From Volutella citrinella (lineage: Eukaryota; Ascomycota; Sordariomycetes; Hypocreales; Nectriaceae), in NCBI GenBank assembly GCA_034401135.1, contig JAWZSP010000002.1, positions 1,240,001 to 1,304,000 on the forward strand: a stretch of 64,000 bases of DNA, given 5' to 3'. Positions within the stretch are counted from its first letter, which is position 1. Every line of letters starts with the position of its first letter. The notes beneath the pieces are model-generated. The model ran no database searches. It worked only from the letters and a program-made list of their open reading frames with translations, and was not told where the DNA came from. The position numbers and the translations under genes are program-made. Shown in pieces: positions 33,979 through 47,453 of the stretch.

Positions 33979-35506
33979 TCAATTACCGTACGTGGACACG
34001 TCGCTCTTGTCATCCCCTTCGAGTACCCTGGGACCCATGTTAGTGGTGTTGCCGCCAGCGTATTTCTCGAAATACTTACGAAAATTGCTTGACCAGATAT
34101 CCCTCGCCACCATTCTCCATGTCGATATTGTAGACGTAGAACCCTCCGTCGCTCGTCACAACCATGACCTGTGGGCTGCTGCTGCTCATGGCCACCACAC
34201 TTCGCAGAGGTCCTGAAGGGTAGTCTGCCGTGCCACGGGAAGCACCCGCATTCGACGACTTGGGTACCTTGATATATGCAAAGTCTCGCTGCGGCTCCCA
34301 CATCTCCGTCACGGATTGGGGCAGGTACGAACCCATGACTCCAGCTACCCCGCGGCCCATTATTTGCGATGATCGACGCAACATGCTGCCGAAAGATCCG
34401 CTCTGCCTCCTGTGGCCTGCATGGCCATTGCCTGTGCCATTGCCTGGTGTCAGCTCCGGTCCATCGCTCATCGGCGAGCCAGCGGCGCTATTCCCGGGAG
34501 ATTCGGAGTCTTCGTGACTACGAGCTCGCGCCCAGCGATCCTGGCGGGGCGACTCGATGGGTGCACCAGCGGGAGTGGTGTGACCTGGAGGGCTACTCAG
34601 GCGAAAGATGTGGATGGTATCGGAGGTCGAAGATACACAGAGCAGGGTGGAGCTGAGATTGAAGGACATGCTATAGATGGTGGATGGGTAGGTGCCACGC
34701 CGGAACTGGTAGAGCTTCTGTCCCTTGGGCACAGAGAAGACGCGAATAATGGTGCCGGTCTCGCTAGCAGTGGCCAGCAGAGTTCCCTCGTTATTGAGAC
34801 ATATGCTGCACAGCGGTGACCTATGCGCCTCGATGACATTGATCGCCTTCAGTGTCAGAGTGTCGAACACGAGAACCTCGCCCGAGGTGGGAGCCACGAA
34901 TGTCGATTGGGGCGGGGCGTGGGCAGGGCGCCGGGAGTCTGCATCTTCGCGGGGTTTCGGGAGCGGGTAGGCGATGAAGCAGTTCTCCGATGAGGGCGAC
35001 AGGGCACAGATTGCCGAAGGGTTCGGGGACGTAGCAATGGTGTGGAGGAGGCTCATGTTGCTGATGTCGTAAAGATAAATCTCCTCCTCCAGGATAACCG
35101 CAAGGCGCTTTCGGTTTAGGCGCACAGCAAGGACTGCCGAAGGAAAGGTGAGTTCGCAGATGACAGAAGCCCTCTACCCGTAGGTTGTTAGCACAGGACG
35201 CAGCTGGCGATGGTGGGCAAGTGTACCTTTGTGTTCTGTATGATGAGATGGCGAGGCGACAGAATGAGCGCAACCAGCGAGGTGGAGAAGAGCATCTCAA
35301 TTATCGCAATGTTGCCATCATCGCTGCTGAAGATGCGCGAGAACGGGTCGGTATGGTAGATGCGAAAACCTTTCGAGGTGCCTATCGAGAGAGCCGGTCA
35401 GCTAGGCGACCAGCCAGAAGGTCGAGCGAGTATCGCAAAACTTACCGACAGCAAGACAGCTGTGGTCTTGATTGAAGGTGATGAAGTTTAGCGATGGGTT
35501 GGCCAT
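33979..35506 (-). CDS. ATG18: Autophagy-related PROPPIN Atg18
   Basis: Exons 35506-35446, 35381-35227, 35173-34080 and 34027-33979 give 452 residues. Introns are GTAAGT...GATAG (64 bp), GTACAC...GGTAG (53 bp) and GTAAGT...CCCAG (52 bp). The start is [21 protein letters not shown]. The protein is a seven-bladed propeller with the phosphoinositide-binding FRRG motif at 229-232 ([18 protein letters not shown]), preceded by [21 protein letters not shown], both hallmarks of PROPPINs. The long Ser/Pro/Gly-rich loop after it matches the Atg18 blade-6 membrane loop region. The end is [18 protein letters not shown]. Atg18 binds PI3P and PI(3,5)P2 on the phagophore and vacuole, recruits Atg2 and controls vacuole shape. 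ATG21 and HSV2 are paralogues, but this length and C-terminus fit Atg18 best. Confidence 0.94.
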
Positions 35507-36796
35507 GGTGTCCGGAGGCTGCCGGCGCCGCGCTGGTGTATTGGCAGAGGCAGGCGTTGTTGTCGGTCGTTCGGTCAGTCTGATGCGGAGAAGTTGCTGC
35601 GCGATGCAACTGGTTGTTGGCTCGGTAGCCTGGGTCAGGAAGGCTTCGTTCGTCTCCGACGGGAGGGGATCACGGCTGGGCGCGAGTCGATACCGGAGCT
35701 CGAGTATCAGATGAGGGCCGCGACCATTGCTTTGCCGCAGGCGTGGCGATGTTTGTGACTGCAGAAGCTAGGCAACGCAGCTCAAGGCTGTGTGTGACGT
35801 CGAAGGCAAGGATCCCTGTCGTGTCGGGGGGCGGCTGAATTGGGCCCTGGGGGCACTCAGCTGTTGGGGACGGCGAGGGGAGCTGGAGACGGCCGAGATG
35901 GCAATGCTAGAGGACGGACGGCACAGGGCGACAACAGGAGGGAGCTCGTATGACAGCGTCGAGACGTGAAGGGACTACGCGGAAGAAACTTGGTGGTGGA
36001 TAGAGGAGGCTGGAATAGAGCTCGTCGGGCGGTTGGCTGGTTGGTGGGGTGGAGGTGGCGGAGAGTGCCTACCTAGATAGGCGTAGGCGTAGGCGCCCTG
36101 CTGGTTGCGTATCCATCCAGATTGATTTCGGCTGAGTTGCACAACATGTCGTGCTGTGGAGGTCAGAGGAGGTCTTGGGTAAGAACCGCCGACGATGTGC
36201 TGCTCGCCGTGTCTGAATCCGGCCGTGGAATACCAAGCAAGAATCGAGGCTCCCATTCCGGGTCCACGGCCCAGATCAGGTTTCGTCTCCATTCATTGAC
36301 TTGATTGCTGCAAGTCAAAAGGACCCCGCTAGCATCGATGAGCCAACCAACAGCCTACTACGACTACTAGGTAGTTCGCTTCCGTGCTTCACTGATCATG
36401 GACAAGCTGCTGGCCAACGCCCAGGTGGATGGGAGCTCTCCGAGTAAGATCCCTGGGCGTATGTCGATGCGTGCACCCGTAGCTCGTGTCGTAAATAATA
36501 GAGGCGTCCCGCCTTCAACCGACACCATTTCGACAAATTAGCAATCGTCGGCCAGCCTTGAGAGATGTAAGAAAACTGCGATTGGATTGGCGCATACCTT
36601 CCTAGGGCCCGCCAGTGCCTGTGTCGAGAAGTGGCCCCATTTTTCCCTCGAGCCTCAACACCACTAAGGTACACAAAAAGTCGGCGTTTTCTACCCTTAA
36701 AATCGGTGCATGGAATCGGATATTGCCCTTGCGTCCACCTTGTGAGACCACATTCATAAGTGATTCCTGGAGAACTTATTCGGCAAACCAGTCAGC
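35507..36796. promoter_or_regulatory. Divergent intergenic region, ATG18 and TYW4
   Basis: 1.29 kb between head-to-head genes, so it must contain both promoters. Near 36078-36095 is a small direct repeat of GTAGGC. I cannot name specific factor sites with confidence. Confidence 0.5.
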
Positions 36797-39700
36797 ATGG
36801 GGAAGCCAACAACTAATCCGAAAGGGCCCCAACGGCAATCCAAGTCCCAAGCCATAGATGACTTGATCATGGGAGTAAGTGACTCGTAACAGCTTGCACC
36901 GCCGTCTTTCTGATTTGATGGAATTGCCGTTCTGACTCTCCAAAGACAAATAGCAGCAGCATTGTCTCCAAGCGCAGCGTCGAGCGCTTCTACTACCCTG
37001 ATGAGCCGCATTTTTTCCGCTACTTTGTTGGCAAGTTCCAAAGGCGGGCTCCTCTCATTAACCGGGGTTACTGGTTACGTCTGAGGGCCGTCGATGTCGT
37101 GGTCCGTGATTTCCTCAGATCAGGTCCTCCTGATCGCAAAAAGGTTGTCATCAACCTGGGTTGCGGGTAGTAAGTCCACTCATATAGATACTCGCCCTGA
37201 GGCTGCATGCTGAGTCCGTCGCAGTGACGTGCTCCCCTGGCAATGCCACACGCGCTATCCGGAGTCGTGCCAGAACAATACCGTGTTTCTTGACGTGGAC
37301 TATCCGGACCTGATGCTGAAGAAACAAAAAGTTGTGCTAGCAACCCCCCATTTGCGAAAGCTGCTGGGGTCTGAGCCCATCGTCAGTGACAGCGACAAGG
37401 ACATGCTTTTGATTCGCAGCGATAAATACTGCCAAATTGGATGTGATCTAAGACAGCTAGAGTCGCTACGAAAATGTCTCGAGTCCTTGATGACCCTGTC
37501 GGAATGCTCAGTTCTGTTCGTCGCCGAAGTTTCTGTTACATACATGGACACGCTCTCGGCAGACAATCTGATCGAGTGGGCAAGCACAATTGGTCAAGGT
37601 AAACTTTCCCGCTCATTTGATAACGCATCTATTGACTCACCATGGCTGACTCGATGTAGCTGAATTTTGTCTTTTGGAACAACTTCTTCCAGCCGGCGAG
37701 AAACACCCGTTTGCCAAAACCATGCTGAGCCACTTCAATAAGCTAAACACATCACTGAAATCGGTGCACACTTACCCCACTCTCAAGAGCCAGCGCGAGC
37801 GCTTTCAGAATCGTGGTTGGGCTCAAGTGGACATATGGGATCTCTGGGAGGCCTGGAACAGCGAAAAGTTCCTCAGTTCCTCGGAGCGCCTAGCCCTCGA
37901 TGATGTCGAGCCGTTTGACGAGTGGGAAGAGTTTGTCTTGTTCGGCAGGCATTATTTCGTCATGCACGCCCGGGCCTCGGCGGTTGGCAACGCAACGGAG
38001 CAAAAACGTGACCCCCTGACTGCGACATGTCCACTCCTTGACATTCAAGTAACTCGTCAGCTGGAGAGTGCCCCCAAGCGCAGATTCGGCGCCCCCATGG
38101 TAGCCCGAAGCATCGAAGGATGCTCCTATGCTATCGATACTTTTGGCACCGGGGCGAATGCCAGACTTAGTTCATGCGATGTGTATGCCCTCGGGGGCCA
38201 CGGCACAACATATGCCATGGCTGCCACAGGGCCTTCGGCAAGGATGTGTCACACATTGACTGATCTAGGATCGTATGGAAAACTCCTTGTCGGCGGTCGC
38301 GGATCCCCTACCAGCGTCTTTGACGAATGCTGGGTCTTCAAGCCGGAGTCCCAGGGTTGGGAGAAGACATTCAATCTCCCTACACCCCTCTTTAGGCATT
38401 CCGCCGTTCGACTCCCAGGCTCATCTCTTTGCCTCATCTTGGGTGGTAAAACGGGGCCATCTGAAGTATCCCCAGATTACTACATCTTCCATCCTATTAA
38501 AGGATGGCTAAGGTGCGCAACTTCGGGAACTGTGCCGGATCCTCTTTTTGGAGCTGCCGCGTTCCCTTCTCCAACCATTGACGCTGGGTCCGGGATGTGG
38601 CAAGGCGTCTTATCAGGGGGCATGATTCGAGATGGGACTATCAACACCAAAGTATACGCCTGGACTGTTGATTTCGCCGCGACTCAGGTATGTACTTGTC
38701 TATCAATCCATCCGCAACCACCATCATCATCTTGTCTCATCACACTAACAACCTCGCAGCCAACAATCAACTTCCAACAACTAGACGACAGCGGAGATGA
38801 CTCACTGGCCATCTCAGTGTTTGGGGCACAGGTCGTCGAGTTTGGCCCCATCACCGCTATCTGCGGTGGCGTTGGCCATATTTCATCGGCTCAGGGGCAG
38901 ACCATCGCTTTTGCCAGCCTATCCAAAAGCCTCCGGGTCTCGTTGCTTTCACCAGGCCCGGCGGTTTGCGACCAGTTTCCGCTCATGGTTGGTTCCTCGG
39001 CTCTTGCTTATGGCAAGAACTTGGTCCTCTGCGGTGGTGGCGCAACGTGCTTCTCGATGGGGACCTACTGGGACACTGGCGTCTACAGTGTAGATGTTTC
39101 AAGTGTCCTTCAGTTGGAACCAGCACCTGTTCAAAGAGCAATCATCAAATACCTCGATTCTCCACAACTTGTTCACTCGAACACGGGCACCTCTACATCG
39201 GCAAAGATGGCTGAAAAGCCTTCGATAGTCGAAATTCCAAGAGTGAAGCTGAGCTCACCTGGCGATTTCGAAAATATTCTGCGGGCTAGGAAGCCAGTTA
39301 TCATCGAAGGCCTGGATATCGGGGCTTGTTCACAGCAATGGACCCCTGAGGATATGGTGGGAAAGCTTGGGGAAACAAATGAGGTGAGCTGCAGCAAAGT
39401 CGGACGACCTAGTAAGCAACTAAGCGGAGAAGGTCATCGTTCATGAGGCCCAGATGGATACAGAAAAGTTGGATTTCACCTCCAAGAATTTTCGCTATGT
39501 CACGGAAAGCTTCGAGTCTTTCATGAGCAGAGCTTCACAAGGCCAGAGATTGTACATGCGGTCACTGTCGAACGAGAAGCCATCAGAAGCCCCGGCCAAT
39601 GTTGACGAGGACTTTCCAGAACTTGCAAAGGATTTCCGCCTGCCTGACGAGCTTCGATATGTGCAAGATCATCTGTTTAGCTCTATTTTGAGGATTTCTG

Positions 39701-40225
39701 GCCGGGTCAACATGTGGCTACACTACGATGTGAGTTGTCGCATCGGTTATCCCCTCAGACACGCCTAACATTACTCGGGCACAGGTCATGGCAAATGTTT
39801 ACGCGCAAATCCGCGGCTCGAAGCGCATGATTCTCTTCCCTCCTACCGATGTGAACCACCTTGCATTCGCCCCTGGGGCATCGAGCTCCAGTTTGGATGT
39901 GTTCAGTCTCATCGATACAGACAAGATGTCAGGCACACATCCACACGAAGCGATGCTAAACGCCGGTGACGTTCTTTTCCTGCCCGCAATGTGGTTCCAT
40001 ACGGCGGCCCCCACCACAGACATGAGCGTTGCCATCAACGTCTTCTTCCGTGACTTGGAGGGGGTGTACTCCCCTGGGCGGGACGTCTACGGAAACAGGG
40101 ACCTCGCGGCCTACGAGAAAGGGCGAGCGGATGTGGCCCGGATCATCAAGTCCTTTGACCGTGTGCCGCCTGAAATCCGACAATTCTATCTATTGCGGTT
40201 AGCAGACGAGTTGTCTCACGACTGA
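36797..40225 (+). CDS. PPM2: tRNA wybutosine-synthesising protein 4 (methyltransferase + Kelch + JmjC)
   Basis: Exons 36797-36874, 36946-37169, 37225-37598, 37660-38687, 38760-39383, 39430-39729 and 39785-40225 give 1,022 residues, and all phases agree. The N-terminal third is an LCMT-like SAM methyltransferase ([29 protein letters not shown] with the SAM loop [14 protein letters not shown] near residue 100; later [18 protein letters not shown]). The middle is a Kelch propeller ([39 protein letters not shown]). The C-terminal JmjC domain has metal ligands H874-Y-D876 (LHYD) and H948 (MWFHTAA). TYW4 methylates and methoxycarbonylates the side chain in the last steps of wybutosine formation at position 37 of tRNA-Phe. 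Intron 4 (38688-38759) is 72 bp and carries no stop. The 46 bp intron 39384-39429 is short but needed. Confidence 0.93.
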
Positions 40226-43200
40226 GAACCCAAAGTCCGGGGATGAGATGGCGGCGGGGATGTGGCCTCGAGGCCCGCGTGGTTGGAAATACGAGGGGCT
40301 TGAAAAGCGACACATCATTGGGGCAATGGGGCTAGTGGGTTTTCGAGACATTAAACAAACTCTCTTTGCATGCCATATATCGGGACGTGATGTTGCTTTC
40401 TGAGGGCGGGGGAACTCGAGGAGCTGGCAACACCCCTGCTGCGCATTTTCTCCGCACCTTTTGACAGGCAACGCCTATGGCAAGGTAAAGGGCGCGGCGG
40501 TGTTACCCGAGGCTAATGGCGATGTGCTTGGATAGTTGATCAACTAAGAGGTCTGCGTCCGTCTCGACCACGATTGATCACAACGACCTTGGCCAGCTAG
40601 TCCTTGCCTACGCGCGAACCAGGCAAGCCCAGAACCCAAGGACAGATGGACTGGTGACTACAGTGACTACACGATATTTAGCGGCACCCAACGATGCCAG
40701 TGTGCCCAAGATGTCTCATATTCCACGTTTGAGCGCTGGGATACGGGGAGTGGGGGCGTGTGCAGGCTTCAGCGCGGTCCTTCCAAGCACTTGAGTTTAC
40801 ACCTCAGTTTACACCACAGTTTACAGCTCGGGAGGCAGCGGACGTGGCTTCTGCGCCCTGTATGTTCATGCATGACGCAAATGAACCAGGCAAACGGGCG
40901 CACATATGCTTGAATGGGCATCTATACGGACAATGGGAAATTACGGGAATGCAGCGGGCGGAATGGGAATAAGTTGCAGACGCTTGCTGGGGTTCTGGCA
41001 GAGACTTCAGGGCTTGAGTTGAAGATCAAGGTCAAGGGGAATGGGAAGTTCCGCACGACTGACGTGGGAATCGGACGTGAGGCGCTGGCCGAAGAAGTAA
41101 AAAAGAACCCAAGACCCTGAACAATGAGGGTTGACAAACTTGACATTATTCCCCGGCTGGCTATGATTTGCTTTTTCTTGGCCGCATGATGCCACACAAT
41201 GCTGCTGGAGGGAACACATGGCCTGCTGTGTGGTATGTGGCCGTCCCTCGCCCACCAACTCCAGAGTTCGCCGCCATGATCCTTCGCTCAACAGCTAAGG
41301 AGGAACTACAATGCGGTGTGTTCCAACGGCGAGCATCCCCCTCATCCTTTACCGTGACCCTCCGACGCCGAGTCCGTCGGTCTATGCCGGATGCTCGATC
41401 TTTCGGGCACAAATAGCCAATGGTGCGGCGGCATCGCGACGGTTGCAACCGGCTGGGCCTAGACCGCGATGGTGTGCCCCAGCACAGGTATTGGCGGGGG
41501 GAGCCCAGCACTATCGCATCGGGGAGCACACGGTCGGCACACCGCGGCCGCTCAGTGCCCACCTTCTGCGCTGGGCCGCCTGAGCACAGCCCTACTGGCA
41601 CCTGTTACAAAGCAGCACGGGCCCAAACCTTGGGCATTACGTGTTAAGGCAGGCTGCAGACCTTGACGAGTTCCCGCCCGGTCGAAGCTTGTGCTTACCT
41701 ACCTCCTATCTGCTCACTGGTCAATTGATTCCATGTTTCAGCATCAATCGTCGCCAATGCTCAGCTCTGGCCCTCCCGTCCATCGAAGCGAGGTGATGGT
41801 GCGTGGAGCTGGAAGCAGGAACGGTCAGACATGCATGTGAGGCCGCTGGGACCTCCTTTGCCAGTGTCCGGGCATCCATGGAACCCTTGCCGACCGATCC
41901 AGGCTCCCTGGTCACCCCAAGAGCTAATCGAGATGCCCGTGAAGAAGACCCAATGATGAGTGAGGCACGAGGCATAACAGACGACTGGTGGCAAGTTGAC
42001 AGGTCGCCAGCGATTTTTATCCAGGCACCACCCCAGGGCTGCCAGGGTGCTGATCGGCAATCGGCAGATAATGCTACGCTGCCATAGCGCAGAGAGATGG
42101 AGAGGCTCGAGGCCTGCAGGGTTGACCGTAATTATTTGGCGAGAAGAGGGAGCGAGACCTTGCTTCATACCGCTCGCTTGCAAAAGTTGCATGCTGGATG
42201 GACCAAAGGCGGGAGATGTCTCCCCCAGGTGAGCGCCGTGATAGGCCGCCATGCAGCTGTGACGAGATTCCATGGCTTGGCCTAATTACCTGCGGGCTAC
42301 AGGTGACGACGTGCCTGCCTCGCCTGTTTGTCCAGCTCCCGTGGTTGCTTTTTCCACCTCAGCTGCCTCCACTCGCCTTTCTTTTGCCCTCTTTGTCCTC
42401 GGGTCCGCAGATCATGCCGCAATGCGCCGTGTCAAGCATCCAAATGCGAAGTTGTTGCCACACCCACTTTATTTTTACCTTTGAGCCCCCACCCCGCCAG
42501 GACCAAGCTATTGTTCACGATCCGCTTTCCGTGGACCCTCACTTCCACCTCCACCCCCGACAGACCAGGCCATTCACAGCTGTTGCAGGCAAGCTGTGAG
42601 GGCAGCTGAGCGGCTGCTTGCATGCGATGCACCGATGGTGCGCGGGTGGGATCGGCGCGCAGTCGTCAACAGGACATCGATGCCGTGTCCAAGACTCAAC
42701 AACGACGATCGGTGCCCGGAAACCTGGGAGACCGAAGCACAACGGGTACATCAGAAATGTCGCAGCTTCCTCCCTCGTCCTAGTCGAGGGGAACGGTGAC
42801 GGGCTCGGCTCCAACGCTTGCCCTCCCTGCATTCGATGCTTGCGTTCATTGGCCTCGCCGGGCTGAAGCTAGAGCATAGAGCCTAGAGCCTAGAGCCTAC
42901 CGTACCATTGCCCCGAAGCCACAACTCTCTCATCGGATCGCTCCACTTGGAGGGGGCTATTCACAGACTGGCGACAAATCCAAATCGCGGCATTGCCCAC
43001 CTCCCCGCAGTGCTAGCACCGGCAGCACGCCACAGAGAGTCGGGACCTGAAGCGCCATTCTGGTTAGCCCAGCAGCTCTGACCAGTCGCTCAGACTCTCA
43101 GGCCCTCTGCCGCCGTGGTACCTACTTGCTCAGCCCGTTGCCGAGAGCTGCCAACATCACTAGCGGGCCGGGGGTGTCCGCCCCGGGGTGGGCTGGCCAT

Positions 43201-44621
43201 GGGCATTGGACGAGCTGCTGTGGAAAAGTGGCCGTGGGCATTTGATGCATGTCCAGCATTTCGACCATGGATGGGGCTACCACAGGGCGAGATGGCACAC
43301 ACGATGGAAGTGTGCTCCTGCTACCGCTGCTACTGTTGCTACTATTAGCATCCAAGCAGCTGATAACAGCCCAACGGAGGCAAGTCGACTGACAATGCCC
43401 GCAAGGCATCATCATCGAAGCGTCAAGTTCAAACAGAACGAGACTGCGGGTGCGGGGCTGAAACGTCTGGTATCTTTGCGACTTGTTTTTTCCCTGTTCG
43501 CATTCACATTCACAATCCCCTTTCAGTCTCCTTATCCGCCACTTGCTTTTGGCTGCCCAATCTTTGGATTCGAGGTTGTCTCGTCTTATCCATCTCCACA
43601 TCCCTATCTCGAGTCCATCCCGACTGATTACTCCCCTTCGGGGGGCCTGGCTCCCATTGCTTCCCAGCTGGACGCCACCACTCTCCACCAAATGTCTTGG
43701 AGAACCCGAGGATTTGGCCCATTTCGCACAGGCCTTGTCCGTGACTGGGCACACCCCCTCCGTCAATGCTTACCGTCCAATCCACTAATTAATTCTTGGG
43801 TGTCTGTGAGCAAATAATTGCCCGAGTCCCAGACCGCCCACCACCAGCCTCTTGTCTGAACCTCGAGCCGTGCAAGGGCAGCCAGAAAGACGCCCGAGAG
43901 CCTTCATCAGATTACTTACTTACGGAGCCGTAGTTGTTTCGGGATGCCAAACGAGAGGACTTTGCTGCTGTCTCGAGCAATGGTGATATTGGGGGGATCA
44001 CCAACCACCAGAAGAGCAAAACGCCCTGTGACGACGAGTCTCGTTTTGTAATAATGTGTAGCGCCTCCGCGCGGTGGCTTGTTGCGTCACCCACATCGAA
44101 ACCCTCCCTCTGGCTCACCGTACGCCGCCTATCCTTGCCGCGATACCTCAATTGGCCAGGTCAATCTGGGAAGCACCAAGTCCGGACCACCTGCACCACC
44201 TCCTCGCCTCGGCCACTCCCTCTTGTCCCTTCGACCTTTGCCACACCTAACTTCGGCTCAGGTCGAGCTTGGACCTCTAGCCACAGGATGAAGTACATGG
44301 AGTAATAGAGTGCATGGAGCATCGCATAATCCACCAAGAAGCAAGGCGCTCCTAGGTTGCTGCACGGTGCCTCTCTGGTCCAGCCATTACCGTTACTAGC
44401 GGGCCCCTGGTGTGCCAGCTGTCTGCGCCGCCTCCCAACACGGGATCCGTCCTGCGTTTATGGTTCCAGCCTTTGGATGGGCGGGTTGCGTTCAATAAGA
44501 GCCACCTGGTTTCCACTTGCCCACCCACCTCGGTCAACCGTGCTGTCCGTTGCTCACCTTCCGTGACGATTCCATTCAAGTCGACCCCAGCTCGTCGCCG
44601 GCGATCCGGTCCCTCTCCAAA
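40226..44621. other. Intergenic region, 4.4 kb, upstream of MHYT gene
   Basis: No frame here has a convincing protein pattern, although several of 130-210 codons exist on both strands. Around 43.4-44.6 kb the plus strand becomes C/T-rich, as in other long leaders of this window, so the MHYT gene may have a long 5' untranslated region. Confidence 0.45.
42870..42897. repeat. Tandem 7-bp repeat (TAGAGCC, four copies)
   Basis: Four adjacent heptamers, TAGAGCA followed by three copies of TAGAGCC. A short minisatellite without a known role. Confidence 0.9.
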
Positions 44622-47453
44622 ATGACGACGACGGAAGACCTGCTTCGGGAGTATCAAGGCCAGATTGTGCCCCAGACGTACAATCCCGGCTTTGTTGCCC
44701 TCAGCTATGTCGTCAGTCTGGTCGGAGCCGCCTCGACTCTCGAGCTCATTAACCGTCGAACGGGTTTCAAGGGTCTTTTTAACCAGTTTGTGGCCCTTTG
44801 ACTTTTTGGCTGTCACTCGTCCTGGGTACCATGCTGACGCGATATGAAAGCCTTCTTCTTATGAGTTCTGCGGTGACCATGGGAGGCATTGCTATTTGGT
44901 GCATGGTGAATAGCCTCTCACGCTAATCGAACCTCATCACTTGCTCACATCAGTAGCACTTCATCGGTAACCGTGCCATCGATCTCGCCGACCGAGAACC
45001 CCAGCTACAGGTCGCCTACTCGAGCGGGTTTACCGCCGTCTCCTTCTTCGTCCCGATCTTGGTGCTACTGGCCGCCTTCATGGCCATCGGATCCAACAAC
45101 TCCGTTTCCTGGTGGAGAGTGGTTATCGGTGGCGTCCTGTGTGGTACCGCCGTATGCGGCATGCATTACCTCGGAAACGCATCCATTGCCAACTACACTT
45201 GCGTGTACGAGACAGTTTTCGTCGTGGGATCCGCCATCATCGCCGTCGTGGCCAGTATTGTCGCACTCGCCATGTTCTTCGTCTTCCGGGCCATGTGGGC
45301 CAATTCGTGGTGGAAGAGATGGTTGTCCGCCATTGTACTCGCTGGCGCGGTTTCTGGCATGCATTGGTGTGCGGCTGTCGGAACCCGATATCGCCTCCTC
45401 GACATCAAGCCGCATACCAATGAGCCCTCTCGGAGTGCGACTGTCATCGTCGTCATTTGCCTCGTTGGTCCCCCTCTGGTCTTGTCATAATTACCCACTG
45501 ACACGTTCTAGTCGCTTGGTGCCTGTTTCATTATCGCGGGGTCTGCCATCCTCCGTGCCAGAAGCATGAGGAGAAATGCCCTCCGCGCGCAGAAGGTGAC
45601 ACTTGGAGCAGCAGTATTTGACAGGCATGGTAGGATTCTAGTTGATCCTGATGGCTTCGTCCCCAGCACTGTAGTGACGGATTCGTTCTTGGAAAAGGTA
45701 AATGAAGCGCAATTTCCAAACAGCTCCACACACGGGCATGCTAACAATGAAGCAGAACGGAAACCAAGGGTTCAGCATTGCCCATCCACTGTTCCACTGG
45801 ATGTTCCACGCCTCCAGGAATTGGGACTCTGTCGCCAGCTTCATCACTACTATGAGACAACATCTGATGCAGCTGCCTCACTCGGGACGTGACCGAGACG
45901 GTCGACACGGCCTGCAGCTCATCAACGAGCACTGGGAAATGGTTCAAGATTACGACGTTGTTCTTCGTGAGCTCTTCTGCGTTGCGGCTGCATCGCTGGC
46001 TGATCGCCTGGGTCAACCTATTGCCTCGCTGGGTGTCCTGTGGGATGAGATTCTTCCCACTGGCGCTATTCGGCAACCTCACAAGTCTATTCGAAAGAAT
46101 ATTCACTCAAGTTCCAGCACGGAGAACAGCGAGCCGCATGGTGACAACCTCTCCAAGGTCGATCTAGCTGAGAAGGGCTTCCAGTTCTGGAACCATGGCT
46201 ATGCGCGCGGTTCCCTGATGTTCCTCGTCCACCGAATGGAGACGGACCGTGAAGCCGAGCGGCTGGTTTCGGCTGGATTCCGTTTCGCTGAACTTCACCA
46301 GGTCAGCGAGATTATTCGGTCAAGCATGCAAATCCAGACCCCCAAGTTCGATGTAAAGCTTCGAGACATGTCAACGTACTCGACCCATGAGAACGACATG
46401 GCCCCAGGAGTCCACCTAGGCTTCTTCACGATCCGGGCCCGCGTCAATTCTCAGGGCTTCGAAGTGCTGGTTCGAAAAGGAGCCCGCAACCTCCTCCCTT
46501 CAATGCCCCTCCCCATCCAGAAGCTGGAACAATGGCATGTCGACTTCCTGCAGCGGTATGAATACACTGCGCTACCAAAACTCCTCAAAATACTACATGA
46601 AGAATCAACGTCGCACACGACCTGTGAGGCCACATTCGCTGGCCAACTCCACGACGCACTCAAATCTCTTCGAGAGTGGGCGCAAGAGCCACTCCTGGAG
46701 GATGCCGTTCTCACACCCACGGTTGTCCACCTGCCAAGCCAGGAAGGACAGACTGAGGCCGAAGGACAGACCGAGACCAGCCTTATTTCTCTGCGGATAG
46801 TGGTTCCCATCCACTCGGTGCTGACCAGCCCCCAAGTTGAATTTGTTCCCCTCAGCTTCTTCAAAATGCATCAAGCAACGACATCTTCCGAGAAAGACTT
46901 TACACGAGCTATGCACCAGGAGTTTGGGGCCGTGCTTCGGTCGGCTCAGCGCCAGAGCCAGAGTTCCGCAGAGTCACAGGGACTATCTAAGCTGTGGCCT
47001 TTTAAGCACATCGAGAGGACCGACTCTCCCAGGTCGGATGACAAGTTCAAGTCAACGGTGCGCGAGCGCAACATGTCGATTGCGGAATCCGCGCATTCAA
47101 GTTCCACAATTCACCTGTGCACTCCCGGACGTGGCAACAGGACCCGTTCCATTGACACCGATGACGCCTTGTATGGCGGCCGTGACGACACATCCTCGCA
47201 AACGCCGGCTCCAACGTTTGGTGGTATAATGGTGGTGCAGGAGATCAAAGTTGATGTCCAGGCCAAGGGAGAGGCCCACGACTCCCAGCCGGCTGGCCTG
47301 CCTGAAGACGGCAAGCCAAACTCGGCCATAGAGATGCAGCGAATGGGGCATATGGGCACCAACGTCGAGGGAGGGCGGCCCGGTGATGAGGTCGACGCCG
47401 ACACATCCTTTGTCGATATTTTGTTTTCCGAATGCGTGGAGAGTCGCCAATGA
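44622..47453 (+). CDS. MHYT-domain integral membrane sensor protein
   Basis: Exons 44622-44785, 44851-44905, 44957-45463, 45512-45697 and 45756-47453 give 869 residues with consistent phases. The first 250 residues hold about seven membrane helices. The MHYT-type motifs, thought to bind a metal, are WCMHFIGN (joined across intron 2), CGMHYLGN and SGMHWCAAVGT. After the last helix (CLSLGACFIIAGSAIL) comes a short basic stretch (RARSMRRNALRAQK). A large cytosolic region of unknown fold follows, with PAS-like wording at its start (LGAAVFDRHGRILVDPDGFVPS), and a Ser/Thr-rich, probably disordered tail from about residue 680. MHYT domains were proposed as sensors of O2, CO or NO in bacteria; the role in fungi is unknown to me. 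It is flanked by unusually long spacers (4.4 and 3.5 kb). Confidence 0.88.

Noticed and set aside
43188..43817. 209-codon plus-strand frame upstream of the MHYT gene
   Set aside because: No domain, no splice context, overlapping equally long frames on both strands; judged chance.
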